A DNA stretch of 64,000 nucleotides from Acheta domesticus (lineage: Eukaryota; Arthropoda; Insecta; Orthoptera; Gryllidae), in contig JAHLJT010009436.1 of NCBI GenBank assembly GCA_031308135.1, forward strand, positions 145,211,216-145,275,215, read 5' to 3'. Under the pieces are notes generated by a model, which ran no database searches, was not told the origin of the DNA, and worked only from the letters and a program-made list of their open reading frames with translations. The position numbers and the translations under genes were made by a program. This document shows positions 23,531 through 33,051 of the stretch, piece by piece; position 1 is the first letter of the stretch, and the number at the start of each line of letters is the position of its first letter.

Positions 23531-26362
23531 CTAGTGGTGCTCACTTGCACATATTTTTTTCGCATTAGTAACGGTTCCGTAATATAATACCGCAATGTCA
23601 GTCCATATTAACTCATATCAGCCATTAAAATTCATGACCAATCGTAGAAGGTATGGTGCAAAAATGATTTATTTTAAAAGTTAACACGACAACTCAATTT
23701 TTAAAATTTATTTAATCAAGCTTGGTCTTGTCCCTCTGAGGCCGCGTAAAACAGGTACAATAGATACAGAATTTGAATGTAAATTTGACAATGAAAAACA
23801 GAGTTCCTTACAGTGAGTTAGTGTAAAACATTATTGTCCATCAGTGAGAAATTTGAGGATGTGAATTCTCTGAAATTCAAACTGCTGTGTCGCGGCGTTA
23901 TAATTGTCGAATTGCGACTTGATACCTCGTGACAGGCTATTTAGCAAAAGAAACACAGGAAATTTGAAAAATTCCCAAACTGCGAAAAAACTACTTATAT
24001 TTTCGAAAAAAATTGTACTTGACCTTATTTTATTTGAAGAACTCTCTTTGAAAAACAAATTTTAATAGAAAAAAACTCTGTCTTCCAAATTGTAATTATA
24101 GGAAGACGCCGAAAGCATGTTGAACTTTTGCATTAACTAAGTGAGAGATCTTTCAAAAAAATGTCATTTATCTAATTTTTTCAAAAACAAAAAAATACCC
24201 CAAACTGAATTTTACATCACATTAAAGAGTGCAATTGGCACTATCTGTTGGAAAAGTTTGAAGAAAAAATTTGGAACAATTTATAAGAAACAGGCGTTTG
24301 AGTGTTTCTGAAAATGCGAAATTTTGAGCTAGTTTTCACAGAAAACGGTTGAGTTCTCGAGAAACTTTACTAGAATTATTTAAATCAAATGTACCCCTAA
24401 ATACAATAATGTGAACAAATCGGTACTAATGTAAAAATTACCACAAATTAACATTACTTCAAGCATTACTTCAAATACTTTGAAACAGGGAAAGCAATAT
24501 CCTGACTAAACAAAATATTTGAACTGCAAAAGATTCAAAATGAACGCAAATTATTGTTTCTTCATTCATTTTTAAATTTCACGTACGTTTGTTAAACACT
24601 TACGTACATTTTAGCGGTTTCACTTTCGGCAATTTAAATTGATATAAGATTCGCAACCAGAAACAGCAAGCGAACGATTTCAGTAATAAAATTATTCAAA
24701 ATGCACATGAAATAAACTCACAACATAAGTAATACACTACGATGACCCTAAATCCACAACGTTAATATGTATTATGACTGACATACACACACATACGTAA
24801 TATTCTTTCTAAATTTCAGTGATAAATTTTCTATCCTGTCAATTTTCTGAATTCAGAAAAAAACACACATTGTTTCCTACCCACAACATTGTCATGGTAA
24901 CTAATTTAATTTCAAAATCACTCTCCATTTCCCTTTGTGAGCAAATACAACAGGTGGAAAAAATCACATTTGCGGGAATATTTACAATAATTCGAGAAAA
25001 TGTATAAAACAAAATATTTAGAAAACTTTCCCATTGACGCGACTGTTTATTTTTCGTTTCGGTGCAATAGATACTTTTCATTCTCTGTGTGATTAAAAAA
25101 CGCCTAAATTTATTTATTTGGTGCAAAAAACAGTAAAAACTGTATATGACGTATAGGGAAAGAGATTATCTGCGCACATTTTCTTGAAGCCCAGAATTTA
25201 AAGAAAAACACTTTTCATCATTATTTTGATTTTGAGGCCCCAATTATCTTGGACAAAATCATGCTTCTGGAATATGGGATAGAATTGAACTCTTTTCCAT
25301 CGTTGAGAAATTCGGCGAAAAATTTCCAATAGTTTTTGAGAAAATTTGGTTCGAACATTTCAGAAAAGTTGCCAATTCTGTTCCCTTATTATGGTCCACT
25401 TATGGACATTTCATTAGAGATTCTTTGAAGCTTATCTGAAAAGAAACGCACATAACAATAAAATACATCTATAATGAAAATTTTGACGACGTGAGAGACA
25501 AGTAAAACAAATTGTTGTAATTTTTGAAAAAAAAACAACGTTTAGAGAAATATGACGTTTATGTCATCTGATAGAGTATATTTAGCATTATCACTGCCAA
25601 AAGTTTAAAGAAAAAAATTGGAGCCGTTTTTGAGAAAAGCTTTTTTTTGTAAGTTTTTTTTAAAATTGCACATATTGCACGCGATGTTGCGCGAAAAGTA
25701 CTAAAATTTGCAAAAAAAATGTGCATGACCTTAATGGAAGAACTCACTATGGAGAACAAATTTTATTTGAAGGAAAAGTCTCTATCTGCAATTTTGTAGA
25801 CGTCGAATAAAATTCAAACTTTTGCAATTTTCAAAAACTCAGAGTTAACCGTGAAAATTGGACCTATGCCACCTTAATAAGTGTAGTTTACTCTATTCTT
25901 ACAAGAAATTTAAAGAAAAAATTGGGAGCTGTTTTTGAGAAAATTTTAAAAATGTCCGGGGGTCTTCATGTAAAAATGAATGAATGTTTTTCAAAAGCGC
26001 AGAGCTTCCACTCAGGCCAGATTGACAGGGGTTTCTTCAATTCAGAAAAAATCGTACGCATATAGTTTATGCGCTATTGTTGTTCACATACACTGGACAG
26101 ACAGACGGACGGTTTTGCTTTCAATTGGTATTTCGGTATATCAAAGGCTTACAAAACAGAGATTCTGGTTACATCATTTTACTTTGTTTTTTTTTTTTTT
26201 AATTTAGCAACTGGTTTTATCTACTTTTTCGTTATCACGGCCCGGCAACGATTTTTTTCTGCCGAAAATTCGCCATTTTTTCGGGCAGCATTACACAACT
26301 TTCCTTATACTGCGTGTATTACTCCGTATATACCTACGTGAACGGGAAAGTAAAAATAGTCA
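23531..26362 (-). repeat. R1 repeat family, copy D, inverted and split
   Basis: On the minus strand the head lies at 26362-26230 (CGTAGGTATATACGGAGTAA, CGGCAGAAAAAAATCG, GGGCCGTGATAACG) and the 3' end at about 23531 (GCACCACTAG). The 5' part runs from 26362 to about 25490 and the 3' part from about 24423 to 23531. Between them about 1.07 kb has no counterpart in the copy at 36218, either an insertion here or a segment lost there. Repeated GGCTCC/TTTTTGAGAAAA blocks lie near 25925 and 25620. Confidence 0.6.
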
Positions 26363-26364
26363 TT

Positions 26365-26736
26365 TTTAAAAAAAGCTTTTTAAAGCATCTCCCACGAGTG
26401 ACTTGCACCACACTTACGAGATTGATGACAGCCATTGACGCGGCCGGAAACTCTAGTCAATGAATCCAAGTTAATTATTTGCCGTCTATGACATACAGCA
26501 ACAGTCAATTTATTAAAAACCTTTTCTTTTTCGGTCACAGATGCATCGTCATTGGGAGCGTACACTGAAATTATTACAACAATTTAGTTTTATCTTTTAA
26601 TATCTACTTTTCGGATTGTATCGTTGATCTGATCCCAACAATTAATGTACTTATGTATTTAACTAACAAAGATACATGACCCCTCTCTTTCTTTGAAACT
26701 CCAGTGTTTATGCGCATATAACTCTCTATTTCTTCA
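26365..26736. other. Gene-free flank of the LTR element
   Basis: No feature recognised. The interval ends at the GTAC target site of the LTR retrotransposon. Confidence 0.5.
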
Positions 26737-26740
26737 GTAC
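26737..26740. repeat. Target-site duplication GTAC (left)
   Basis: GTAC directly before the 5' LTR. The same four bases follow the 3' LTR at 32463-32466. Confidence 0.85.
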
Positions 26741-27969
26741 TGTGATATACCAGAATATGATAGGTTTTATTTAATGATGTTAGTTATACATGGGGTAGAT
26801 AAATGGGGATTCAATATGGCGGTATGCGGCCTTAGCAACGGCGGCGCAGAGGTTGGCAAGGTCAACAAACTATTCACGGGCCTTGATGACGTCAGGACGC
26901 CGGCTAGATGGCTGAAGAACCTAAGATATAATTGGTAATAAAACGAATGACTGACGGAAGTCACGGCTACTCGGATGTGTAAGAGACGCACGGGTTGGCT
27001 ATAAAAGATCAGATAGTCTAATGTTGCCGCCGTGTTTTGAAATAATAGAAGGATGGACGCCTACCGAGCCATGAAGGGTTTAAAAATGCATTAAACAGGA
27101 CATTCTGACTCGGGGTGTCGTAGAGTGAAGATCGTACATTCCGTCTCTGGGTGTCGTGGAGTGTAGATCGAACATTCTGACTCTGGGTGCCGTAGCGTAA
27201 AGATCGTCTGTAGACAATATAGTGGGAAAGTGAAACTTGTATTTTTCTTGTAAGAGAAGTGATAGCTTGTTTTCGGACTTTGTCTTGTGAGAGAAGTGAT
27301 AGTTTGTTTTCGGACTTTGAAATAATTTACCAGAAGTGATTTTCGGAGGACTCGTTCAGGTTTTCGGACATTGCGGTTGGACTTCAATAGTCTACATAAC
27401 CGGTGGGAGAGATTAGGAACCGGGAGCGTCGGACAAGACTAACAGATAGTTTAGGCAGTGTGGACTGGACGTGTCAGCGGCGGCGCAAGACCGGAAGAGA
27501 GAAGCGGAACTTGGAATTAACAACGGCCAAGTGAGAAGCGACTACGGAGCGTTGGCATGCAAAAACGGTAAAAAAAATACTGCAGTATAAAAGAGACAAT
27601 TTATTCAAAAAGGTCATGACCATCAAATTTATTGTTTTTAATTTAAAGTTAAATAAATTGTTGAATGTTGTTTTCATTTGTCAATCATAATTTTCAATTA
27701 GTTGGTAGCATAATTATTACATTTCAGATTCCACGCCATACTGTATAGTTGGCAGATCAGGTAATCGGCTATCGAGGCGATAGCGAGTATTTGTATCCGG
27801 ACCCATCGACCCAAGCTAGCTGGATGTTTAGATAATTTTGTTAAAATCAGATAGAAAAACTTGGATAGTAATTCATGTAACCTGTTTCTGGCGCCCAAAC
27901 CTTAATAAATTTGGAACAGGACATAATTACAGCCACAATCTTGATGAGACGTGAGAATGGTATATTTCA
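26741..27969 (+). repeat. 5' LTR
   Basis: Begins TGTG and ends TTCA. A TATAAAA box lies at 27000-27006 and an AATAAA polyadenylation signal at 27652-27657, suggesting transcription from about 27030. Downstream of the TATA box are three tandem 36-bp units starting at 27100, 27136 and 27172 (ACATTCTGACTCGGGGTG type), then two 37-bp units starting at 27246 and 27283 (TCTTGTAAGAGAAGTGATAG type). The short minus-strand open frames in the LTR have no known counterpart and are not annotated as genes. Confidence 0.92.
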
Positions 27970-27972
27970 AAA

Positions 27973-27990
27973 TGGCGCGCCAACTGGGGC
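27973..27990 (+). other. Primer-binding site (candidate)
   Basis: TGGCGCGCCAACTGGGGC starts three bases after the 5' LTR. The leading TGG pairs with the CCA end of a tRNA, as expected of an LTR-element primer site. I have not assigned the tRNA. Confidence 0.65.
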
Positions 27991-28184
27991 ATATTTTGTT
28001 ATAATTTATAACAAAGTGAAGTACGTTTAAAGGAATTATTATAAATTATAACAAATTGATCAAAAAGGAATCTGAAATTTATTGATTGACATATGAAATT
28101 AACTGTAATTATAAAAAAAAGCCAAAACCATTTCATTGAGGAGAATTTGATAGTGAGAATTTTAATTTGTATCATAATTTCAAG

Positions 28185-29075
28185 ATGGAGACTAGAAGTA
28201 AGACAGCACGTTCCGAAAATGTCGAAATAGATAATGTGGCGGCTAACGGTATGAATCCCGAAGGAGACGTGTTGCGAGAATTAGTTGAGGTAGAACAGAA
28301 AGAAAAGGAAGTAGCGGCAGCTCCAGTAGACAATACGGATTCTAGTAACTTGATAATAATTAAAATGTTAGCTGAAATGAAGGCAGAAATGAATACTAAA
28401 TTGGAAGGATTGACTTTAGATATGAACGCTAAATTGGAGAATAATAATGCTAAATTGGAAGGATTGACTTTAGATATGAACGCTAAATTGGAGAATAATA
28501 ATGCTAAATTGGAAGGATTGACTTTAGATATGAACGCTAAATTGGAGAATAATAATGCTAAATTGGAAGGATTGACTTTAGACATGAACGCTAAATTGGA
28601 AAATATAAAGATAGAAACGACTCAGGAATTTAAGAATTTTCGTGAAGCAATATGTGAGGAGATATCGCAGTTACGGACCGATACAGCTAATGAATTTAGT
28701 AATATTTATTCAAAAATGGATGCGTTTAATTGTCAAGTAAATCAAATTCAGAAAGAGCAAAAGGAATGTTTTAATAAAATTAATTCTGAAGTTGGGGCTT
28801 TACAGGAAAATGTTACAGCATTAGCACTTACACAAAACCAACAATGTAAAAAAATGACGAACGCTGAATCGCGTATAGAATATTTAAATGAGATATCGCA
28901 ACAACATGGCGACAAAATAGAAAATATTGAATTAAAAATAGTTGTTACAGATAGTAAGGTAGAACAACAGATACAAGAGGGGCTGAGGAATATTAAAACT
29001 TTGCAGGAATTGGAATCGGAAAAACAGATAGCAAACCTTAAAGGCAAGATAGATCAGTTGGAAATGAAGTCCTAA
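28185..29075 (+). CDS. gag-like ORF, N-terminal coiled-coil part
   Basis: The frame opens at METRSKTARS; an upstream in-frame ATG at 28167 is less likely. About 297 codons, rich in Glu, Lys, Asn and Gln. Residues from about 70 to 145 consist of four 18-residue tandem repeats (KLEGLTLDMNAKLENNNA type), followed by long predicted coiled coil. The position, directly after the primer-binding site, and the order before protease mark it as Gag, which would form the particle. The frame stops at 29075 although gag-like sequence continues in another frame. No zinc knuckle is seen. Confidence 0.6.
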   Translation: METRSKTARSENVEIDNVAANGMNPEGDVLRELVEVEQKEKEVAAAPVDNTDSSNLIIIKMLAEMKAEMNTKLEGLTLDMNAKLENNNAKLEGLTLDMNAKLENNNAKLEGLTLDMNAKLENNNAKLEGLTLDMNAKLENIKIETTQEFKNFREAICEEISQLRTDTANEFSNIYSKMDAFNCQVNQIQKEQKECFNKINSEVGALQENVTALALTQNQQCKKMTNAESRIEYLNEISQQHGDKIENIELKIVVTDSKVEQQIQEGLRNIKTLQELESEKQIANLKGKIDQLEMKS

Positions 29076-29600
29076 CACGCACGCAGGGAAATGTAATAAC
29101 TACAGCATCCGCGGTAGTTTTGCCAAGTTATTTAAAATTCCATGGGGATATCAAGGAGCAACCATGGTCTTTCATCTCAAAATTAGAAAGCTACTTTATG
29201 ATTAATAATATTCCTGACAGGTTAAAATTGCATATGGTCGAGCAGGCAATGTCATCATAAAGCCCATCATTGGTTGACATCATTAATTCCGGAACCAACG
29301 AGTTATCAAGAATGGAAGGAGAAATTTTTAAAACGTTACTGGAATGAGAATCACAAATTGATTTAAATATAAATTGATGAGTGAAAAATATAGGAAAGGT
29401 GGGGCGGAAACCATGTGTGATTTTGCAACACGCAAAAATTGCCGCCATTCAAGGCTTGCGAAGAAGGGATAGATAATAATGAATTAACTAGAATTATTAT
29501 TCGTCAATTGCCAGTCAGTATTCAAAATTTGCTATGGAATTCGATACCTGTAGATTATGAAGACTTAGTGGAACGGCTAAGCCTCTTCGATCGGACTTGA
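29073..29600 (+). pseudogene. gag continuation, capsid-like, frameshifted
   Basis: Immediately after the stop at 29075 the sequence resumes in a different frame with a typical gypsy capsid segment: the word LKFHGD at about 29131, then SKLESYF, and a later WKEKFLKRYW-like stretch at about 29305-29340. At least two frame changes and a stop break it. It could be a decayed gag or the product of sequence indels. I do not reconstruct it. Confidence 0.5.
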
Positions 29601-29894
29601 ATGGCGAATATGAACGGAATAATAGTAACGGATACCATGATAGCATGAATGGAAAGAATAATGGAACGGGAAAATAGCTGATAATGATAATCGCCAAGGA
29701 CATGATAGTTTAGAAGGGAAGGGCGAGTGGGGAAATGATGCCAAGAGAGAAGCTAAAAAGACAGGAAATAGTTACTCGCGAAGATCCAAAGATGATAAGA
29801 GATACGAACAGATAGAAATTAATGCAATAGAGCAGGAAAACTCCCACTGTTCGAAGTAAATAGGCGGGTTATTTCGAACGATAAGACTGATGAG

Positions 29895-30527
29895 ATGATG
29901 GTTATTACAGAGTTGAATAGCATTGAGGTAGCAGCAGAAGATTTGTTAAGGGAAGAGACAGACGAACGGGCGGAAAATAGCACGTGTTTGGTGTTGAAGG
30001 GGATATTTCGGCATATACCGGTAGATATTTTAATTGACACTGGTGCAAATGTTTGTGCGGTATCGGAAGAATTATATAAGCAACTAAAAGAGGAAGGGAA
30101 TAAGATTGAAGAATTACCTGCTAGAAAATTAAATATTCGTACGGCTAACGGGAGGCGCATCGAAACAAGAAGTCAGCAAATTTGGGTGGAGGTGGAAGTC
30201 CAAGGGGTGACGATACAGTTCCCTGCAATAATCATAAAAAATTTGATTCGTCCAATCATTTTGGGGATTGATGGCCTAAAGATGTGTGACGCCAAGGTCG
30301 ATGTAGGTAACAGGAATATATTGTTACGAAATGACAAAGGGCAACAACATTGTTTGGGGATCAAAGACCAGGAGGGCGAAGATTTGTGTATTTGTGAGAT
30401 TGCGGAACTAATTGAAGAGACCAGGGACCAGATTCACGCAGCAGCCAAGTATGCGGTCGACGAAAATGGAGTAGATGTTAGCCATTCCGTTGAAACGTTA
30501 GTTAGCGAATATCAAGACGTTTTTTGA
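29895..30527 (+). CDS. Retropepsin (aspartic protease) region
   Basis: A 210-codon frame whose middle contains the retropepsin active-site motif ILIDTGANVCAVS (about 30030-30065). Further on are RTANGRRI and the second conserved block, IILGIDGLK (about 30258-30285), the usual ILG-x-D signature. The enzyme would cut the Gag-Pol polyprotein. The frame ends at 30527, where the linker to reverse transcriptase begins in another frame. The probable true boundary with gag upstream is unclear because of frame breaks. Confidence 0.75.
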   Translation: MMVITELNSIEVAAEDLLREETDERAENSTCLVLKGIFRHIPVDILIDTGANVCAVSEELYKQLKEEGNKIEELPARKLNIRTANGRRIETRSQQIWVEVEVQGVTIQFPAIIIKNLIRPIILGIDGLKMCDAKVDVGNRNILLRNDKGQQHCLGIKDQEGEDLCICEIAELIEETRDQIHAAAKYAVDENGVDVSHSVETLVSEYQDVF

Positions 30528-30539
30528 AGGTTCAAAGGA

Positions 30540-30812
30540 GCCTGTAAAAGGATATCAATTTAAAATTGAATTGATGGATGAGGAACCCTTCAATGTAAAG
30601 CAATACCCGATCCCACATGTATTTAAAGCCGAAGTACGTAAACAAATAAACACGATGCTGGAGGATGGTATCATAAGAAAATCTATGACACCGTATGTGA
30701 GCCCGATAGTAATAGTCCGAAAGAAAGATAAGAAAATCAGATTTTGTATCGATGCCAGAAAACTCAATAGCAAAACCATCGCTCGTCATGAAAAACCGCC
30801 AAAATTGGACGA
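30540..30812 (+). pseudogene. Reverse transcriptase, N-terminal fragment only
   Basis: Typical Ty3/gypsy RT start: YPIPHVFKAEVRKQINTMLE (the short-helix block), then MTPYVSPIVIVRKKD and IRFCIDARKLNSKT, with PPKLDE at about 30796-30813. Homology stops there. The catalytic block with the YxDD residues, the RNase H and the integrase are missing, and a short unrelated tail ends at 30873. The remnant cannot encode an active polymerase. Confidence 0.8.
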
Positions 30813-31236
30813 AATGGGGACATATAATTATAGGAATATGAAGCCGTATAAAAGGGACGATACCCATGACTGAATATTTTGTCCAGGAATAAATCATTGT
30901 AAATAGTATCTGTATATAATAGTGTGTAATAGTGTTTGTTGTGTTGTTACGTCTATTTTGTTAGAATGTGGAAAAATTTTCAATTAACATGTGATGGATA
31001 TAAGACGGAAGTAAATAGCAGGCAATAATCTATACTCAATGAGATGGTTCAAAACTATGTTGGCATATTAACAAAACAAATGTAAATAGTTTAAGGCTGC
31101 AAGATACAAGATATGTGTTGTGTAAAGTGCAAAGTGTCAGTGAATATAGCGTAGTGAAGTAAGAAGAAAGTGTTTATTGTAGTCTTGTCATTTAGTTATG
31201 TTGTAGCAAACCAAATGACGCTTGGAGACGGGAAGT
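30813..31236 (+). other. 3' internal region and polypurine tract of the LTR element
   Basis: Non-coding 3' part of the element after the pol deletion. A modest purine tract, GGAGACGGGAAG (about 31224-31235), abuts the 3' LTR and may serve as the plus-strand primer. No env-like frame is visible. Confidence 0.5.
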
Positions 31237-32462
31237 TGTGATATACCAGAATATGATAGGTTTTATTTAATGATGTTAGTTATACATGGGGTAGATAAAT
31301 GGGGATTCAATATGGCGGTATGCGGCCTTAGCAACGGCGGCGCAGAGGTTGGCAAGGTCAACAAACTATTCACGGGCCTTGATGACGTCAGGACGCCGGC
31401 TAGATGGCTGAAGAACCTAAGATATAATTGGTAAAAACGAATGACTGACGGAAGTCACGGCTACTCGGATGTGTAAGAGACGCACGGGTTGGCTATAAAA
31501 GATCAGATAGTCTAATGTTGCCGCCGTGTTTTGAAATAATAGAAGGATGGACGCCTACCGAGCCATGAAGGGTTTAAAAATGCATTAAACAGGACATTCT
31601 GACTCGGGGTGTCGTAGAGTGAAGATCGTACATTCCGTCTCTGGGTGTCGTGGAGTGTAGATCGAACATTCTGACTCTGGGTGCCGTAGCGTAAAGATCG
31701 TCTGTAGACAATATAGTGGGAAAGTGAAACTTGTATTTTTCTTGTAAGAGAAGTGATAGCTTGTTTTCGGACTTTGTCTTGTGAGAGAAGTGATAGTTTG
31801 TTTTCGGACTTTGAAATAATTTACCAGAAGTGATTTTCGGAGGACTCGTTCAGGTTTTCGGACATTGCGGTTGGACTTCAATAGTCTACATAACCGGTGG
31901 GAGAGATTAGGAACCGGGAGCGTCGGACAAGACTAACAGATAGTTTAGGCAGTGTGGACTGGACGTGTCAGCGGCGGCGCAAGACCGGAAGAGAGAAGCG
32001 GAACTTGGAATTAACAACGGCCAAGTGAGAAGCGACTACGGAGCGTTGGCATGCAAAAACGGTAAAAAAAAATACTGCAGTATAAAGAGACAATTTATTC
32101 AAAAAGGTCATGACCATCAAATTTATTGTTTTTAATTTAAAGTTAAATAAATTGTTGAATGTTGTTTTCATTTGTCAATCATAATTTTCAATTAGTTGGT
32201 AGCATAATTATTACATTTCAGATTCCACGCCATACTGTATAGTTGGCAGATCAGGTAATCGGCTATCGAGGCGATAGCGAGTATTTGTATCCGGACCCAT
32301 CGACCCAAGCTAGCTGGATGTTTAGATAATTTTGTTAAAATCAGATAGAAAAACTTGGATAGTAATTCATGTAACCTGTTTCTGGCGCCCAAACCTTAAT
32401 AATTTGGAACAGGACATAATTACAGCCACAATCTTGATGAGACGTGAGAATGGTATATTTCA
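31237..32462 (+). repeat. 3' LTR
   Basis: Differs from the 5' LTR only by about four small indels: after GGTAA near 31431, in an A run near 32064, near ATAAAGAG at 32083, and AATAATT near 32398. No substitution was seen. TATAAAA is at 31494-31500 and AATAAA at 32146-32151. It is followed by GTAC and by the IntS9 upstream region on the same strand. Confidence 0.92.
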
Positions 32463-33042
32463 GTACCTTTTCCTTTCTTCCTAGTTTCAGATAATGCGAC
32501 AGTATTAAAAGCTCTGCTCGTCGGTTTCCCTGATTATTTTATCAGCTTTTGCTGACATCCCTTCATTGTCCCTTGATCTGACTTTTAGCCCTTTTCCTTG
32601 CCAAAAGTCGCAGTCCTATCGATTTCATTTTGACATTCAAAAAGGAGAATATTCATCTTTGAAAAAATCCCCTGTGCGACTTCGGTGCTAGTTTTTTCAC
32701 AGAGCAACAAGAGTATTTTAACTACAATTGTACTGTGGAATTGTTCACAGGTAAACCGGCGGATTTGAAAATGAGCGCTCCGGAGCCCTCTGCCAATTTT
32801 GATTTACTAAACAAGATTCCTATTGGATTCAGGAGCACCCAATAAAACGTTCAGTGTTACAGTTGGCAAACATGTTAACGCAAGCAAACAGGGTGACCAA
32901 CATTGCACAGTGAGTTGAATAGTAAACATCGCATGCGATTTTTGTGTCTATTTGAGGTTATGAAACAGAATTTAATTTTCTCACACTCTGAAGTATTGTG
33001 TAGATAATTGCGGATTAATAAAACTTAATAAACTGAGAAAAG
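32463..33042 (+). promoter_or_regulatory. IntS9 upstream region (5' UTR and promoter candidate)
   Basis: The 580 bases between the LTR end and the IntS9 start codon must hold the native promoter and 5' UTR, unless the gene now uses the LTR or the 5' UTR has upstream introns. No clear TATA box is seen, as is common for housekeeping genes. The exact transcription start cannot be placed from sequence alone. Confidence 0.4.
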
Positions 33043-33051
33043 ATGAAGCTT
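33043..33051 (+). CDS. IntS9: IntS9 exon 1 (start codon)
   Basis: ATGAAGCTT followed by the donor GTAAGT encodes Met-Lys-Leu, matching the conserved MKLYCL start of the family once joined to exon 2. Confidence 0.8.

Larger units (their letters stand above)
26741..32462 (+). mobile_element. Young Ty3/gypsy-type LTR retrotransposon, pol-deleted
   Basis: An element of 5,722 bp with two near-identical LTRs (1,229 and 1,226 bp) that start TGTGATATACC and end TATTTCA. It is bounded by a 4-bp target duplication, GTAC, at 26737-26740 and 32463-32466. The interior holds a primer-binding site, a gag-like region, a retropepsin (DTGA) and only the N-terminal part of reverse transcriptase. The RT catalytic core, RNase H and integrase are absent and no env is visible. 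Gag, protease, then RT with a 4-bp duplication fits Ty3/gypsy. Because the LTRs differ only by indels, insertion was recent, so proteins were probably supplied in trans by an intact relative. Confidence 0.9.

Noticed and set aside
27091..27898. Minus-strand open frames repeated at 31585-32392
   Set aside because: They are in the LTRs, so the duplication is explained by the LTR pair; antisense frames with no known product.
28172..28585. Minus-strand frame with repeated SKVNPSNLALLFSNLAFI
   Set aside because: Antisense shadow of the 54-bp gag repeats.
26741..32462. Endogenous retrovirus with env
   Set aside because: No env-like frame; the interior holds only gag, protease and an RT fragment, so a Ty3/gypsy-type retrotransposon derivative is the better call.
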